64,000 bases of DNA from Septoria linicola (Eukaryota > Ascomycota > Dothideomycetes > Mycosphaerellales > Mycosphaerellaceae), in NCBI GenBank assembly GCA_024114885.1, contig CP099421.1, positions 744,001 to 808,000 of the forward strand, in the 5' to 3' direction. Within the stretch, counting starts at the first letter, position 1, and the number at the start of each line of letters is the position of its first letter. The position numbers and the translations under genes are program-made. This document shows, piece by piece, positions 23,754-34,424 of the stretch. Under the pieces are notes generated by a model. The model saw only the letters and a program-made list of their open reading frames with translations. It did no database searches and had not been told where the DNA came from.

Positions 23754-24139
23754 AATATGATCGAGGGTATCAAGACCAGAAGATGCGTGGACCTTATGAT
23801 GCCTTGCGTGCAATATCAGCCCCGGGAGAAGTAGTTGGTGGGAAGCTCCTGACAGGCCGATACTATTCTGCAAAGTAGACCAGCGGTAGATTCCCACACT
23901 TGACTTGCAATTGAAGATGGACCTCGATGCATGGACTCTAGGCATCTCAATAGACAGTGATCGCAGCATGTATCTCGAGGCAGACACGCGTGGAGTGCAT
24001 GTTTTGATGCCTCGAGAGCATTTTGTAAATGATCACGTCCATGGGGATAGAGTTGCAGGGTTGGGCACTTCGGGTGACCTTTGTGAGGATGGATTGTTAA
24101 GGATTATATTTGCACCAGGCCATGTTCGACCAATCAAAA
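23754..24139. other. Intergenic region upstream of tRNA-Trp
   Basis: Nothing supported. An open frame from 23905 runs into the tRNA and shows no family features. Confidence 0.4.
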
Positions 24140-24221
24140 GGAGCTATGGCGCAGCGGTAGCGCGTCTGATTCCAGACTTGGAACTTCCAGAAGGTCATCC
24201 GTTCAAATCGGGTTAGCTTCA
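24140..24221 (+). tRNA. tRNA-Trp (CCA) with a 10-nt intron
   Basis: A full cloverleaf can be drawn. The acceptor stem GGAGCTA pairs with TAGCTTC (one G-T), with discriminator A at 24221. The D stem is GCGC/GCGC with loop AGCGGTA. The anticodon stem is TCTGA/CCAGA with an A-C mismatch at its base, and anticodon CCA lies at 24172-24174. The variable loop is AGGTC and the T arm ATCCG-TTCAAAT-CGGGT. A 10-nt intron, 24176-24185, sits one base after the anticodon and contains TGGAA, complementary to TTCCA, the anticodon-intron helix expected of nuclear pre-tRNAs. A box (TGGCGCAGCGGTA) and B box (GTTCAAATC) are present. Mature length is 72 nt before CCA addition. Confidence 0.92.
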
Positions 24222-24846
24222 GTCGCTTAGTGACCTTGACATGTCGTTTTGCTCAGCAACTTCACTTTTTGCTAGGGACGGACGAGTCGAGTGGCAATGG
24301 GAGCAGTGGCGTCACGGAGTACTCAAGCGTGCAGCATATATAATAGAGGTGAGCTCAAGGCTGAGCGCGCGACCACAGCGTTGTTACATTTTGTGCAATC
24401 CCCGCAGGACATAGCGATGTGCTGAGTACCCAGTCAATTGACAGTTCATGTTCCGACCACTCACCTCTATTTTGAGATCATTGAGACCACCGTAATCAGC
24501 AGTTCCATGATGAGTAGGCCGAGCATGCGAAAATAGGTCATCGTAGTAGTTATGTTCGGGTTCGGAGGACGGTACAAAGCTGTCTCCTGAATAGCGATAG
24601 GTTTCCATTGCTTGTTCATCAGCGGAACCTGTTGCGCTCGAAAGTAGTATTCTGCTGCTTCGAGAATAATTTTACTGCCTCAAGCTGATGTACGGGTTGA
24701 GGAGGTGAAGTCTAGAAACGGTGAACTGCTCTGTGCAACATTCGGCAAGTGTGGCCCCTAAGGCATCCATTTTTGGCCGCTGGTCACCTCCGCGTCTTTC
24801 GCTCTCATTGAAGATCAACATTCTCCAGTACACTCCATAATCGCCA
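24222..24846. other. Intergenic region
   Basis: About 620 bp between the tRNA and the Bot1-type gene. A 74-codon minus-strand frame (24384-24608) has no features that support it as a gene. Confidence 0.4.
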
Positions 24847-26276
24847 ATGCCTCCCCGAATACAGCCGCATCGGCTGCCGTCACAGTCAACATGCCAATGC
24901 TTCCGCACACGGCCGACGTGCGTTCCAGAAGGCGCTTCTGTCGCCATTCCATCACAACAGACTCGCAACTTTCATCCCCAGCCAAAATCTAAGGCCACGA
25001 GACAACGCCGTAACATGTGGGAATGGCTCAATGGGCCTGGCAAAGTCTTCCGTGAACCTCTTCCAGGCAGCACGAATTACATGAGCGCGTACGACAAATA
25101 CGGCAATCTCGTGCGCGCTCGAAGAGGGCGTGACAATCAGCGCGGTGGACCTCCGGCAGCCCAGGAGGCAGAAATTGATGTTGCACCTGCTGAGAAAGAG
25201 GAGGAGATCCAACGCGAAGAGCGGTCGCGAGGTCTGGATGAGGAGGAGATTACAGCCAATGAACAAAAGAGGAATGCGCATCGTGAAGCGAAGGCTGAGA
25301 TCGAAGCTAGAGCTGGCGCTCCAAAGGAGAGACTGAGCGACATGCGACCATTTCCATTAAATCAGAGCTTTAGATCGCAAAGCGTGCTCTCCGAAGACCT
25401 AAGAGAAGAGATTTACAGACAAGTGGTCGGCGCTGGGGTGGACGTTTCCACCGTCAGTGCTGCATTTGGTGTCGACTTGAGGCGAGTCGCTGCTGTCGTC
25501 CGGCTAAAGAGCATTGAGAAACAGTGGGAGGCTGAGGTGAGTTGCGAACAGTTCCATTCTCTTGCATTGACCCCGATGTTTACAATGATGATTATGAAAA
25601 CAATTCGATTAGTCTTGAAGACACCTACATGGTTACTAACATTTCGCTCCTATCTGATCTTAACGTCCAGCCTATAGCACCACTGAGTACAGTCATAAGC
25701 GCAGTTGGCTAACACACGACGCAGGACAAGCCTTTGGCCAAGGCATATAACGAGGCGGTGCTAGCCATGCTTCCACAAACGCCATACAAGCCCAACAACC
25801 CCAAGCAACAAATCTTCGAGCACGAATCAGTGAACGATCTGCCAGTCCACCCAACAACGCGACAACAGCTCTTTGTGCCAGTGTCGGAGTCACGTCAATT
25901 TACACGTGAAGATGCCGCCAAAGCGTTCCACGACAAGCTTCTACCTGCGGATAAGCGTATACCTCATCCGGAACTGATCACGCTGGAGAAGGAACACTTG
26001 GATGGTGTCAGCAGAGCAGACCGATGGGCGAGACAGCAGCAGCGTGATCAGGCTGCGAGGGAAGCCAAAGACAAAGCAGCAGAGAGGAAGGCTGCCTGGG
26101 AGGAGCGAACGCAACGAATCGTCACCACTCGAAGATGGGACTTCAAGTTCCAGGACATCAGTGCCGAGAAGGTTGGCAAGACGGGCAGATCGCGGGAAGG
26201 TGTCGGTGCCAGATATGGTATGCCACATGAGGATCGCAAGAGAGGAATGGTCAAAATTCCTACGAGTGTTGAGTAG
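24847..26276 (+). CDS. Mitochondrial small-ribosomal-subunit protein of the Bot1 (mS45) family
   Basis: Exons 24847-25536 and 25725-26276 with a 188-nt intron (GTGAGT..GCAG) give 413 residues. The first 50 residues are rich in Arg, Ser and Gln with few acidic residues, as in mitochondrial presequences. The family signature follows near 58-85: WEWLNGPGKVFREPLPGST then NYMSAYDKYGNLVR. A charged coiled-coil-like section, a helical DLREEIYRQVV domain and a basic C-terminal region follow (KFQDISAEKVGKTGR, then GARYGMPHEDRKRG). In fission yeast Bot1 is needed for mitochondrial translation and respiration. The intron is rather long but contains no obvious extra exon. Confidence 0.82.
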
Positions 26277-26661
26277 ATGAGGCTCGTCCATCACGATATC
26301 AGATTCTTTCTGTGATCATCTTCAGCTCCGACAGTCAATGTCGCTCAGGGCCGTGATATGGCCAGTGGACCAGCGAAATGCAGGACCATGATGCAGGTCA
26401 TGCGTGTACAGTACAGACAGCCAACCAGGCCCAAAGAACCATGTATTTATGTAAATCTGGCGCATCGCACATGGTGCAGCTACCAAATTTGGTCCTTTAC
26501 GTGCATGTGATGGTGATGCCGACTCGGCTACAAAAATGCCCCCCACTTCAGACTCGAACTACTTTCAGCGACAGCGGCAGTGTTTCCAGACCTCGACGCA
26601 TGGAACACACTCATAACACACCGACGACATAAACCGCCAGCTCTTCTCCTCGTCGCCCAAC
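26277..26661. other. Intergenic region
   Basis: About 385 bp, the presumed terminator of the Bot1-type gene and promoter of the acyltransferase. No separate feature seen. Confidence 0.4.
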
Positions 26662-27711
26662 ATGTCCTTCCTCTTCTGGCTCTCGACCATCACAACCCTC
26701 GTCACCTTACTCGTGCACGCCCTAAACTTTGCTGGCCGCCAGTTCAAACTTCCCGTCCTCGAATTCTACGGCCGCAGCATTGCTTCTTTTATTGCACTGC
26801 TGATCTGCGCAACCTATGGCACTATCGCCTCTGCCATCCTTTCCGTCGCCGGTTATGGCGGTCTCGGACAATATACGACAGCAAGAGCGTTCAAGTGGAC
26901 CATGCTGCTTTTTACCGGAGTCTGGTTCGATGTGCAAGATGAGAACGACTACTTGAGCAAAACGAGACCTGCAGTTTTAGTGGGAAACCATCAGACAGAG
27001 TTGGATGTCTTGGTGCTAGGACATATCTTCCCGCCGTATTGCTCGGTGACCGCAAAGGCGAGCTTGAAGTATTGGCCGTTTTTGGGCTGGTTCAGTGAGT
27101 CTATCGTTGCTTTGCCGTACTGCACTGTCTCATGAGATGCTGCTCGGGAAGCTGGATAGTACGATACATGAGGATTTGAGCTGACTGCAATACTTCTAGT
27201 GGCACTATCGAAGACCGTCTTCATCGAACGCAAATCTCGCGCGCAAGCTTTCGCTGCCTTTGACAATGCCGCGAAGCAGATGCAGTCCGCCAGGCAGAGT
27301 GTATACATCTTCCCGGAAGGCACAAGATCCTACTACGACCACCCCGATTTGCTGCCGTTCAAGAAGGGAGCTTTCCATCTTGCGATTCAAGCTCAAGTCC
27401 CAATCATCCCAGTTGTGGTCGCGAACTATAGCAATGTGTTGAACGTGAAGAGGAAGACATTCCGACCTGGTGTTGTGCCAGTCAAAGTTCTGGAGCCAAT
27501 TAGCACAAAGGGCAAGACGAAGGAGGACGTTGATTCGATATTGGAAGAGGTCCGAGAGAAGATGTTGAAAGAGCTCAAAGCATTGCATGAGCAGGCACAA
27601 AAGAGTGGTGTTGCGGTGAAGAAGGAAGCCATCAGCGGAAGCCATTCGACGGCAAAGGAGAATGGCAAGGTTGATGTTTCGGAGCGAAAGGTCATGAACG
27701 CTGCGGCTTGA
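26662..27711 (+). CDS. 1-acyl-sn-glycerol-3-phosphate acyltransferase (Slc1/AGPAT type)
   Basis: Converts lysophosphatidic acid to phosphatidic acid at the ER. Exons 26662-27094 and 27200-27711 with a 105-nt intron (GTGAGT..CTAG) give 314 residues. Two N-terminal hydrophobic segments (about 1-22 and 37-65) precede the PlsC domain: block I NHQTELD (about 109-115), the KYWPFLGWF region, FIERKSR, and block III FPEGTR (182-187). A hydrophobic VPIIPVVVANY follows, and a Lys/Glu-rich tail ends in NAAA. All four acyltransferase blocks are recognisable, so it should be active. Confidence 0.93.
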
Positions 27712-28524
27712 ACAACCACTCCCACCACATGCTCGGGCCCGGCACCGGAGAAGTGACAGCAGTCGTCAGTCGATGCCTATGCTTTCCCCTACCCTCAAAG
27801 CTCCTCAACTGTTTAAGTCAGGCCGACCGAGCAAGGAAGGGCTCGGCCAAGGGTTCAAGCTGCGCCTTGCACTGAACTTGGTCACGCACACCCGGGAGGA
27901 GAACTACTATCTTACTTGACTTGCGAGATGAATTGGCCTGGATCGGCTCTCCTGCCCTGGGTTGACCGATTCGTGGTCAGCACGTGGCAGCGATACTAGC
28001 GAAACGATCTTCGAGGAATTGCTAGGGTCATGCTTCCGTGGTCTTCTGCCAGCTACGACTCATGCATTGCTCGTGGCAAACTGCGAGCTCTTCTCGGCAG
28101 CATTGAATGCTCGGGAATGGAAGGAGCACACTTTGGTGGCCCTTGAGTTGACACGGTTGGAGCAGGTGTGGTCAGTTGAAATGAGATTGATGAGCACATA
28201 TCAGCGCAAACACGAGAACGACGGATTCATGTAGACACGACACAAGTCCGAAGTAAATGATGCAGCACAACCGACTGCCTCGAAGCTCCAGTTCCATTGG
28301 ATGACGTCAGTAGAGGAGCTCGAGAAGCATTGGGCCGAAATGTGCTGCACATTGCCTTCTTCTGATCTCAAAGGCCAGCTAATTACATGTCGACCGCTAT
28401 CGCTGACGCTGTCAATTACGAAGCCACACATACGAGAGCCACTTTCAACTCACTCAGCCAGAAAACACCTCTTCGATAAGCTCTTCACCGAGACCTTTGG
28501 GCATCAATTTCGACATACACGAAC
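27712..28524. other. Intergenic region of about 0.8 kb
   Basis: Two short frames (27962-28234 and 28301-28702) lack domain features. I treat the region as spacer and SDR promoter. Confidence 0.4.
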
Positions 28525-29638
28525 ATGGCTGCCGAACGCCCTACTTCCCTCATGGCACATCGCCGAAGCTCACAGATTGGCCCTGGCTCGAACCGAAACT
28601 CTGCTGCTCTCAGCTCAAGTGACAAGCACAATTCTCTCCAACGGACAAGCACTGCTTCCGCCATTGCTACAACGACGACACAAAGCAATCGATTGGTATT
28701 GATCACAGGAGCTACAGGAGGTCAGAGCCTCTCTTTCCTCCCTTTAATATTTCAGTCTGAGCATTGCTAATTGTCCTGCTCATGTTAGGCATTGGGAAAG
28801 CTACAGCGGTCTCTTTCGCTCGAACAGGCACATACAATCTAGCTCTTCACTTCAACACTGCAGACGCCGAAGCACAAGAAAGTCTGATCGCGGCCATCAG
28901 TGAAGTCGTTCCTGCTGTGATCGATGTAGCTCTATTCCAAGCAGATCTCTCAAGTTATGATGAAGTGAGAAAGCTGCATAAAGAGGTTGTAGATGGGCTA
29001 GGAAAGGGTGTTGATGTATGTACCAACTTCTGCTTCGACTAAACGAGGCCATGACTACTGACAGCCGCTGTGATAGGTCCTCTTCTCCAACGCCGGCACA
29101 ACAGGCGGTCTCCAAAATATCTCCTGCCTCGCTGACGTCCCCATCGAGACTTTCGAAAGCACATGGCGCGTCAACGCGGGCTCGCCTTTCCTCCTTGCGC
29201 AGCTCTGCCTCCCTCACATGGAGCAACAAGGCTGGGGAAGAATCATCTTCAATTCGAGTGTCGCGGCACTCAATGGTGGTGTTGTCGGACCGCATTATGC
29301 CTCAAGTAAATCTGCGCTGCATGGATTTGTGCATTGGTTGGGAGGGAATGTGGCGAAGAAGGGTATTACTGTTAATGCGATTGCGCCAGCGCTGGTGGAG
29401 GATACGGCGATGTTGCCGGGTGGGAGTGCTGGGACGGAGAAGTTGAAGGAGAGTGAGTCGAGGCCTTTTGCCATTGTTGAAGGGTGTGTGTGTTTGCTGA
29501 TTTTGCTTGTGTGTAGGACTGCCTGTGGGGCGGCTTGGTCGGCCGGAGGAGATTGCGGAGACGGTGATGTGGATGGTGAATACGGGCTATCTTACTAGGA
29601 AGATCGTGCCTGTTGATGGAGGGTTTCATCCTTACTGA
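28525..29638 (+). CDS. Classical short-chain dehydrogenase/reductase
   Basis: Exons 28525-28720, 28789-29015, 29077-29452 and 29517-29638, all GT..AG, give 306 residues. A 55-residue Ser/Thr/Asn-rich leader precedes the Rossmann domain. The cofactor motif TGATGGIGKA is rebuilt across the first intron. Then come FSNAGTTGG (NAG), the catalytic Ser in IIFNSSVAAL, YASSK (Tyr/Lys), the NAIAPA segment and the C-terminal LGRPEEIAETVMWMVNTGY..VDGGF typical of FabG-like reductases. Cofactor preference and substrate cannot be inferred. The N-terminal leader could be a targeting sequence or a start-site misplacement; no later in-frame Met precedes the TGA motif closely. Confidence 0.9.
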
Positions 29639-29666
29639 ACGCATCAGTGGCGGTGTGCCACGACAT

Positions 29667-30562
29667 CTATGGGGCCTTCATCCAGCCATTGGCGGTATTG
29701 TTTCTCCATTTTGTGCCGCAACTCGGACAATGCTTTCCCCTAACGAGGAGGCAAGAATCCGGTAGAGTTCGCATGATCACGTCTTGGTGACATATTGCAG
29801 ACGGACAAATGTACTTGGTGGACCCCTTGGGAAGTGTTCGCTCTTCCATGAGCCATTCCAGTACGTCCGCGATGAAAGGCGCTGCGTCAAAGACTGCTTG
29901 GCAACCTTCGAATGCCGCGCCTGTTTTGAAATTCTGGTAGTTCGTGGCGACGATGTGAACGACCGTGTCTCGCATTTCTTTCTTGAGATGGGGGAATGTG
30001 GCGTAGATTTCTGCAATTGCTTCAATTAGCGCTGTTGACTGTCCCATCTCCTTTGCCCGGCTGGTGAACTCGGTATTCGCAAAATCGACTAGACGCGGGA
30101 CACCGTACTTATCGGCCATAGTGTGGACGAGGACAGGAAGAGCAAGGGGCGACCAAGATTTTTCCCCATCGTCAGTCGGCACCACGTAGGTGCCTGTGTA
30201 GAAGAATCTGAGCAGGACCTCGATTGCAGATGGATCGTCCTCCTCAAGCACGACGACCCCGTTGCTGCTCTCCTACAGAGCCATAAGTCAGTACTCAAAA
30301 TGTTCTCAGGGCGGGCATGCGAACATACTCGAAATGAACCTTCGGTAGCTTTCTCGAAGAATTCGCACTGCGAGCAAACTATGTTGCGATGAACTTTCCA
30401 TGTCTTCTCGCCACATCGGATCTCCAGATTGCTCCAGCGCGCGTCTCCGAACAACCTAAGTACTCGTCAGCAATCGGGCTTGTGTTGCCAGAAGACTTGT
30501 ACCTACTTGCTTGTAGCCGGCAAAGCGGCGGCTGGCGTGTAAGTGCCGGCGTTGACAGACAT
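29667..30562 (-). CDS. BTB/POZ domain protein, paralogue 1
   Basis: Exons on the minus strand 30562-30507, 30455-30329 and 30272-29667 (introns 51 and 56 nt) give 262 residues. The BTB fold is seen in LFGDARWSNLEIRCGEKTWK, VHRNIVCSQCEFFEKATEGSF, then ESSNGVVVLEEDDPSAIEVL and FFYTGTY. The C-terminal half is helical and ends with a possible zinc ribbon (CPSAIC, later CPSC). Fungal BTB proteins of this size often act as dimerising adaptors, sometimes for Cul3; that role is not shown here. Same exon design as the next gene, which points to local duplication. It is tail-to-tail with the SDR, 28 bp apart. Confidence 0.87.
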
Positions 30563-31036
30563 GTTGAGCGTCCTCCTGTCATACAAAGGCAACTGCATGC
30601 CTCGCGTATCCTTGCAGCCCTCACTCTGGCACTTGTGGTGGATTATTAATTTGATGTGATAGGGTGTTGCGTTGGTGCTGAGGCACGACGAAAGGAATGC
30701 ACAAAGTGATCGACACTAATGTGATACTAGTGAAGTGAGCACATGATTGTGAGGAGGTCCCACAGTACACACGGATGTGAGACACGGCTGGTCAAGGTGA
30801 CTTCGTTAGGTCTGACATACAGAGTGGAACAATGTTCCTCACCTGCGTAGCAAAAGACATAGTCTCAAACACGCTCCTAAGCGACCGTGCGAGTGAAAGT
30901 CTTCGTTTCCCAGTGACACCAAACGGTGGGTGACTGACAACTATCGAGATCCTTTCTTACTGTATGCCCCCTGGTATCGTCCGATTCCCATGTCCGAGCC
31001 AATCGCGCCATACTCAGGCATCCCAGTCATAGCCTA
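30563..31036. other. Intergenic region between BTB genes
   Basis: About 470 bp with normal composition. No feature recognised. Confidence 0.4.
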
Positions 31037-31988
31037 CTATATCTTGCGGCCTCTAAGATTCAACTCTGGATGGCGAACACCACAATGGCTGCATGTGAAT
31101 GTCCGACCGTAGTAGCCGACTTCGACGTCCGTAACAACCCGCATTGGCTTTCCGCAGCCCCCATCTGCACATCGATAGTACTGACCAGCTCGAGCCGCCG
31201 CCATCCAGTAGATGACTTCCGCAGCCAATTCGGGTATCCTCAATACCAGAGGAATAAGCCCATGTTTTCCTTCAGTCAACGCCTGTGGATGTTTCATCAT
31301 CAAATCTCTGGCCGAAGCTTTCAATCCTGGCGCTACGTCTTCAAGTTTCCAGATCTGCTCGACGATGTATCCAAAATCTGGTGAAGAGGCGTCGATGTGC
31401 TTGAGAATGACTACCAGCCCATCGTGCTTCAGCTCATCGACGATGCTCGCCATGTCCCATAGATCGTTGAGGTTGCTGCTGAGGGTCTTTGGCATGCTTC
31501 GTGCCCTGTCATTGAACTTGCTCCTGGCCAGATCTTGGAGTGTGGACACCTGGTACTTGTCTGCAATAAGGTAGACATGGATGTGCAGGAGCAGCTTCGT
31601 AGCGTCCTCGTGTTGATCAAGGGCCTCTGTGTAGTCGCCCTTGTAGAAAAACTGAACCATAGCGTTAACGGCATCCGAGGAGTCTTCCTGGAGAGCAATG
31701 TGCCTCTTCGAGGCTTCCTAAGCAGAGTTAGAGACTTTCTCAGTGGGCATCTCGAGTGCCAAACCTTGAAATGGCCATCGCAAGCTTTCTTGAAGTAATC
31801 TGACTGCGGACAGATCACCGCTCTGTGCACAGCCCATTTTCGTCCGTCGCACTCGATCGTGAGGTCCGAGTAGGCGGTGTCGCCGAAGAGTCTACCGCTT
31901 GTCAGCTGTCTTCGACATCTTATGTGTACGGATGAATCACGTACCCGCCAACGAGGCTAGCAAGCCTATCCTTCGTATCGGCCGCCAT
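31037..31988 (-). CDS. BTB/POZ domain protein, paralogue 2
   Basis: Exons 31988-31945, 31897-31765 and 31717-31037 with two 47-nt introns give 285 residues. BTB segments are LFGDTAYSDLTIECDGRKW, VHRAVICPQSDYFKKACDGHFK, then EASKRHIALQEDSSDAVNAM and FFYKGDY. The C-terminal part carries CADGGCGKP and CSHCGV, a likely zinc ribbon as in paralogue 1. Intron positions match those of paralogue 1: one just before the LFGD motif and one right after the GHFK/GSFR motif. This supports tandem duplication followed by divergence. Confidence 0.87.
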
Positions 31989-32441
31989 ATTGGGCTGTGT
32001 GGAGTGTGAGTCGTAAGTGGATAGCACGGCAATGAGATGAGAAATGGAAGCTGCCTGCCTATACTCGCTTGTGCTACGCTAATGCAGTGACGATCGAGCG
32101 CCTCACTTCACTTTCAGACAGTTGTCTCATCACCTGCACGAGCATCTTGTGGCGCAGTCCAGCGTATAAAGTGAAGGCCTCAGCACTGAACGTCTTTCCG
32201 CTCAGCTAACCATTGCCTGCCCGGTGGTCTCAGAAATGGAAATGACTCAACTTTTCCTGCATATGGATGAGGTGTAGGCGCCATCACAGTACAGTAGTAA
32301 CCTAACCATGGCCAAGGCCACAGCAATGTCGGACTCAGTTCGGGATGCCATGAGATGGGCTCTGCTGACAGCAGATACTCGCGCCTTATCCATGCCGGTC
32401 ATCTCGATGACAACGATGTCTTCCGATGCCGAGAGTGCTCC
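31989..32441. other. Intergenic region between BTB genes
   Basis: About 450 bp. The sequence near 32163 (TATAAAG) could be a core promoter element, but no gene clearly uses it. Nothing else seen. Confidence 0.35.
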
Positions 32442-33180
32442 TCAGGTAGCTCCGCCCGTCTCTACATGTCCCTCCCGCCACTGCTCCCAGTGCGCTACCG
32501 TGCGGTAGTTACTGGAGCAGGATGGGCAGGCCATAGAGTTCTCATAGACCCAACCGGCGCGCTTGATTGAGAACACCGTGGCACAATCCGGACAGCGATA
32601 AGTCTTCTCCTCCTGCTCGAAGTCCTCTTCCTTGCCCCAGAAGAAGATGTCCCTAAACAGCGCTGATGCAAATGCCGGAATGCTCTTAGTCATCTGCTGG
32701 AAGAGCTCCCACCGGGCCGAGACCTTTCTGTTCTTGTAAACACATCGCATGAGAGCGCGACGGAAAGGCTCCTTGCGTTCTTCATCTTCATCGTACACGA
32801 CTGCAATAGCCTCCAGGAGCCCTGGTGCTTCGTATCCTTGGGTCTTGATGAGCTCTTGAAACTTCTTGAGTGCGAGGTCGGCAAGTCCTTGCAGACCGTA
32901 TTTGTCGCCAATCGCGTGGACGTGTACGTTCATCGCCAGTGCTTTCCAGTCACTCTCTCCAGATTCGTGGTGTTCCTTGTCGTTATAATCGGCAGAGTAG
33001 ATGTAGCGAAGCATGGCGGCGACTGTGTTTGGCGGGTCTTCCTGCAGCGTAATAGAGTTTTCCGCGCCTTCCTGGTGTGAGAGTCAGGGGGAGATATGAC
33101 CAATTGCAATTGGGCGGCGCTGACCTTGAAGCGACTGTCGAATGCTCACTGAGACCACATCATGAAGTCGATTCTTGCAC
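32442..33180 (-). pseudogene. BTB/POZ domain protein, paralogue 3, 5' end degraded
   Basis: The main exon 33071-32442 is open and encodes EGAENSITLQEDPPNTVAAML and YIYSADY, a helical region and a C-terminal CPDC..CPSC zinc-ribbon-like pair. A 53-nt intron (33072-33124) joins it to FDSRFK, equivalent to the end of exon 2 in the paralogues. Upstream, the first half of the BTB fold cannot be read in one frame: CKNR-LHDVVS-like pieces occur in a different frame from FDSRFK, with a stop between. I infer a small deletion plus frameshift that removed the start. It could still be expressed from a different upstream exon that I have missed. Confidence 0.65.
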
Positions 33181-33387
33181 AGTCTGATCCGTGCCCTTTG
33201 CTACTATCTGCACTGGGTCCGCGAGACGCAAGCATGAAAGCACCTCTGCAGCAGAAAAGTCTCTGCCATCGACGTAGTGAACAGATGGAACTGTTCGTAC
33301 CTGACTTGCAGCGCGACTGTACGCGGAAGGAGACGGGAAATAGCAGCCAGCAGTGCGACGTGAGATTTTCTGGGGGTGGACGAGGTT

Positions 33388-34137
33388 TCAAATCACTGTC
33401 GGCACCTTCAGCTTTCTGATAAAAGGCATCACGCCGGAAGCCACGGCTTCAGCAACTTGGCGATCGATTGAATCGATGTATTGCGAATATTGGTATTGCC
33501 AACGCTTCGGTTTCTGAGCGCGGGGGCGATGGTCTGAGCTTGTCCGATGAACGTCCTGGTACAACTGATGCGCCGTATACTGATAACATTGAAGAGTAAT
33601 TGTAAGTGAGACCAGGCCCGGAAGCATGGTTGCAGATCCCAAGATCTGTTGCTGAACGCTATTGAGAACAGTACCATGTACTGGCTTGGATTTGGAGCAA
33701 ATAATGAGCAGCTCCAGCTCAGCGTGCCTTATGCGCGGGAAAAACTTGAAGATGTCTCGATTAAGCGGGCTGTATCTAGACAGTAACAAAGGAGTCTCAG
33801 GAGTTTCTGTATAATGCGGACAGCGCTGAGAAAACTTGAGTACGTTGACTTCGACATATGCGTCCAAGGCAATGCTCGCAAGATTCCCAGGAATACCCTC
33901 GAGCTTGCGAAAGATTTGGTCGAACAGAGCAGTCTTGTTCTGGGCGCAGACAGGTTGGAATGTCTCAACCACAACATAGCTTAGGATTTCCTGCGCCAGT
34001 TCAGGCGGTGGCGAAGCAACGTGTGGCCAGATCGAGCTTTTGGTCTGCAGCACTTTGAGCAGAACATGTGGAAGCCAAACGACGCCCGGCTCCAGGGGAC
34101 TCCGAGCATTGGCGATTGCTGCTTTTGTACTGGCCAT
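33388..34137 (-). CDS. Unrecognised protein
   Basis: Single exon; 249 residues from MASTKAAIANARSPLEPG, or 330 if translation starts at the in-frame ATG at 34380. No domain recognised. The segment PELAQEILSYVVVETF resembles the entrance of an F-box-like helix but lacks the full motif. RIRHAELELLIIC and LVSLTITLQCYQY look like alternating helix and strand. The C-terminus is charged. The shorter start is preferred because the upstream part is basic, Cys-containing and unlike the rest. Confidence 0.55.
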   Translation of the reverse strand: MASTKAAIANARSPLEPGVVWLPHVLLKVLQTKSSIWPHVASPPPELAQEILSYVVVETFQPVCAQNKTALFDQIFRKLEGIPGNLASIALDAYVEVNVLKFSQRCPHYTETPETPLLLSRYSPLNRDIFKFFPRIRHAELELLIICSKSKPVHGTVLNSVQQQILGSATMLPGLVSLTITLQCYQYTAHQLYQDVHRTSSDHRPRAQKPKRWQYQYSQYIDSIDRQVAEAVASGVMPFIRKLKVPTVI

Positions 34138-34424
34138 GGCTGAGCAGACTAGCGGTTTGTGGGTGGTAGCTGGAGCAGGGCGACCGAGGACTTGTACGTC
34201 GGTGTGCGCCTGTTTGTGGCTTGGAGCCTTCACGAACGCGCGAGAACAGTGCATTGAAAGAACACAATCATGCTTGAAAGCCAGTGAACTCCTGCTCGGA
34301 GGCCTCAAAATATTTGCGTCTCTGCAAGCAAGCCGTTTGTAGCGCCACCCGACGCCTCGCTTGAACATTTCTTCTGTCATTGGCCATCGTCATGTCGTAG
34401 CCATGGCACGTCTTCTAGACCCAC

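Noticed and set aside
23905..24216. 103-codon frame on the + strand
   Set aside because: It runs into the well-supported tRNA-Trp and has no recognisable motif.
27962..28234. 90-codon frame between acyltransferase and SDR
   Set aside because: No supporting feature; length is compatible with chance in GC-balanced DNA.
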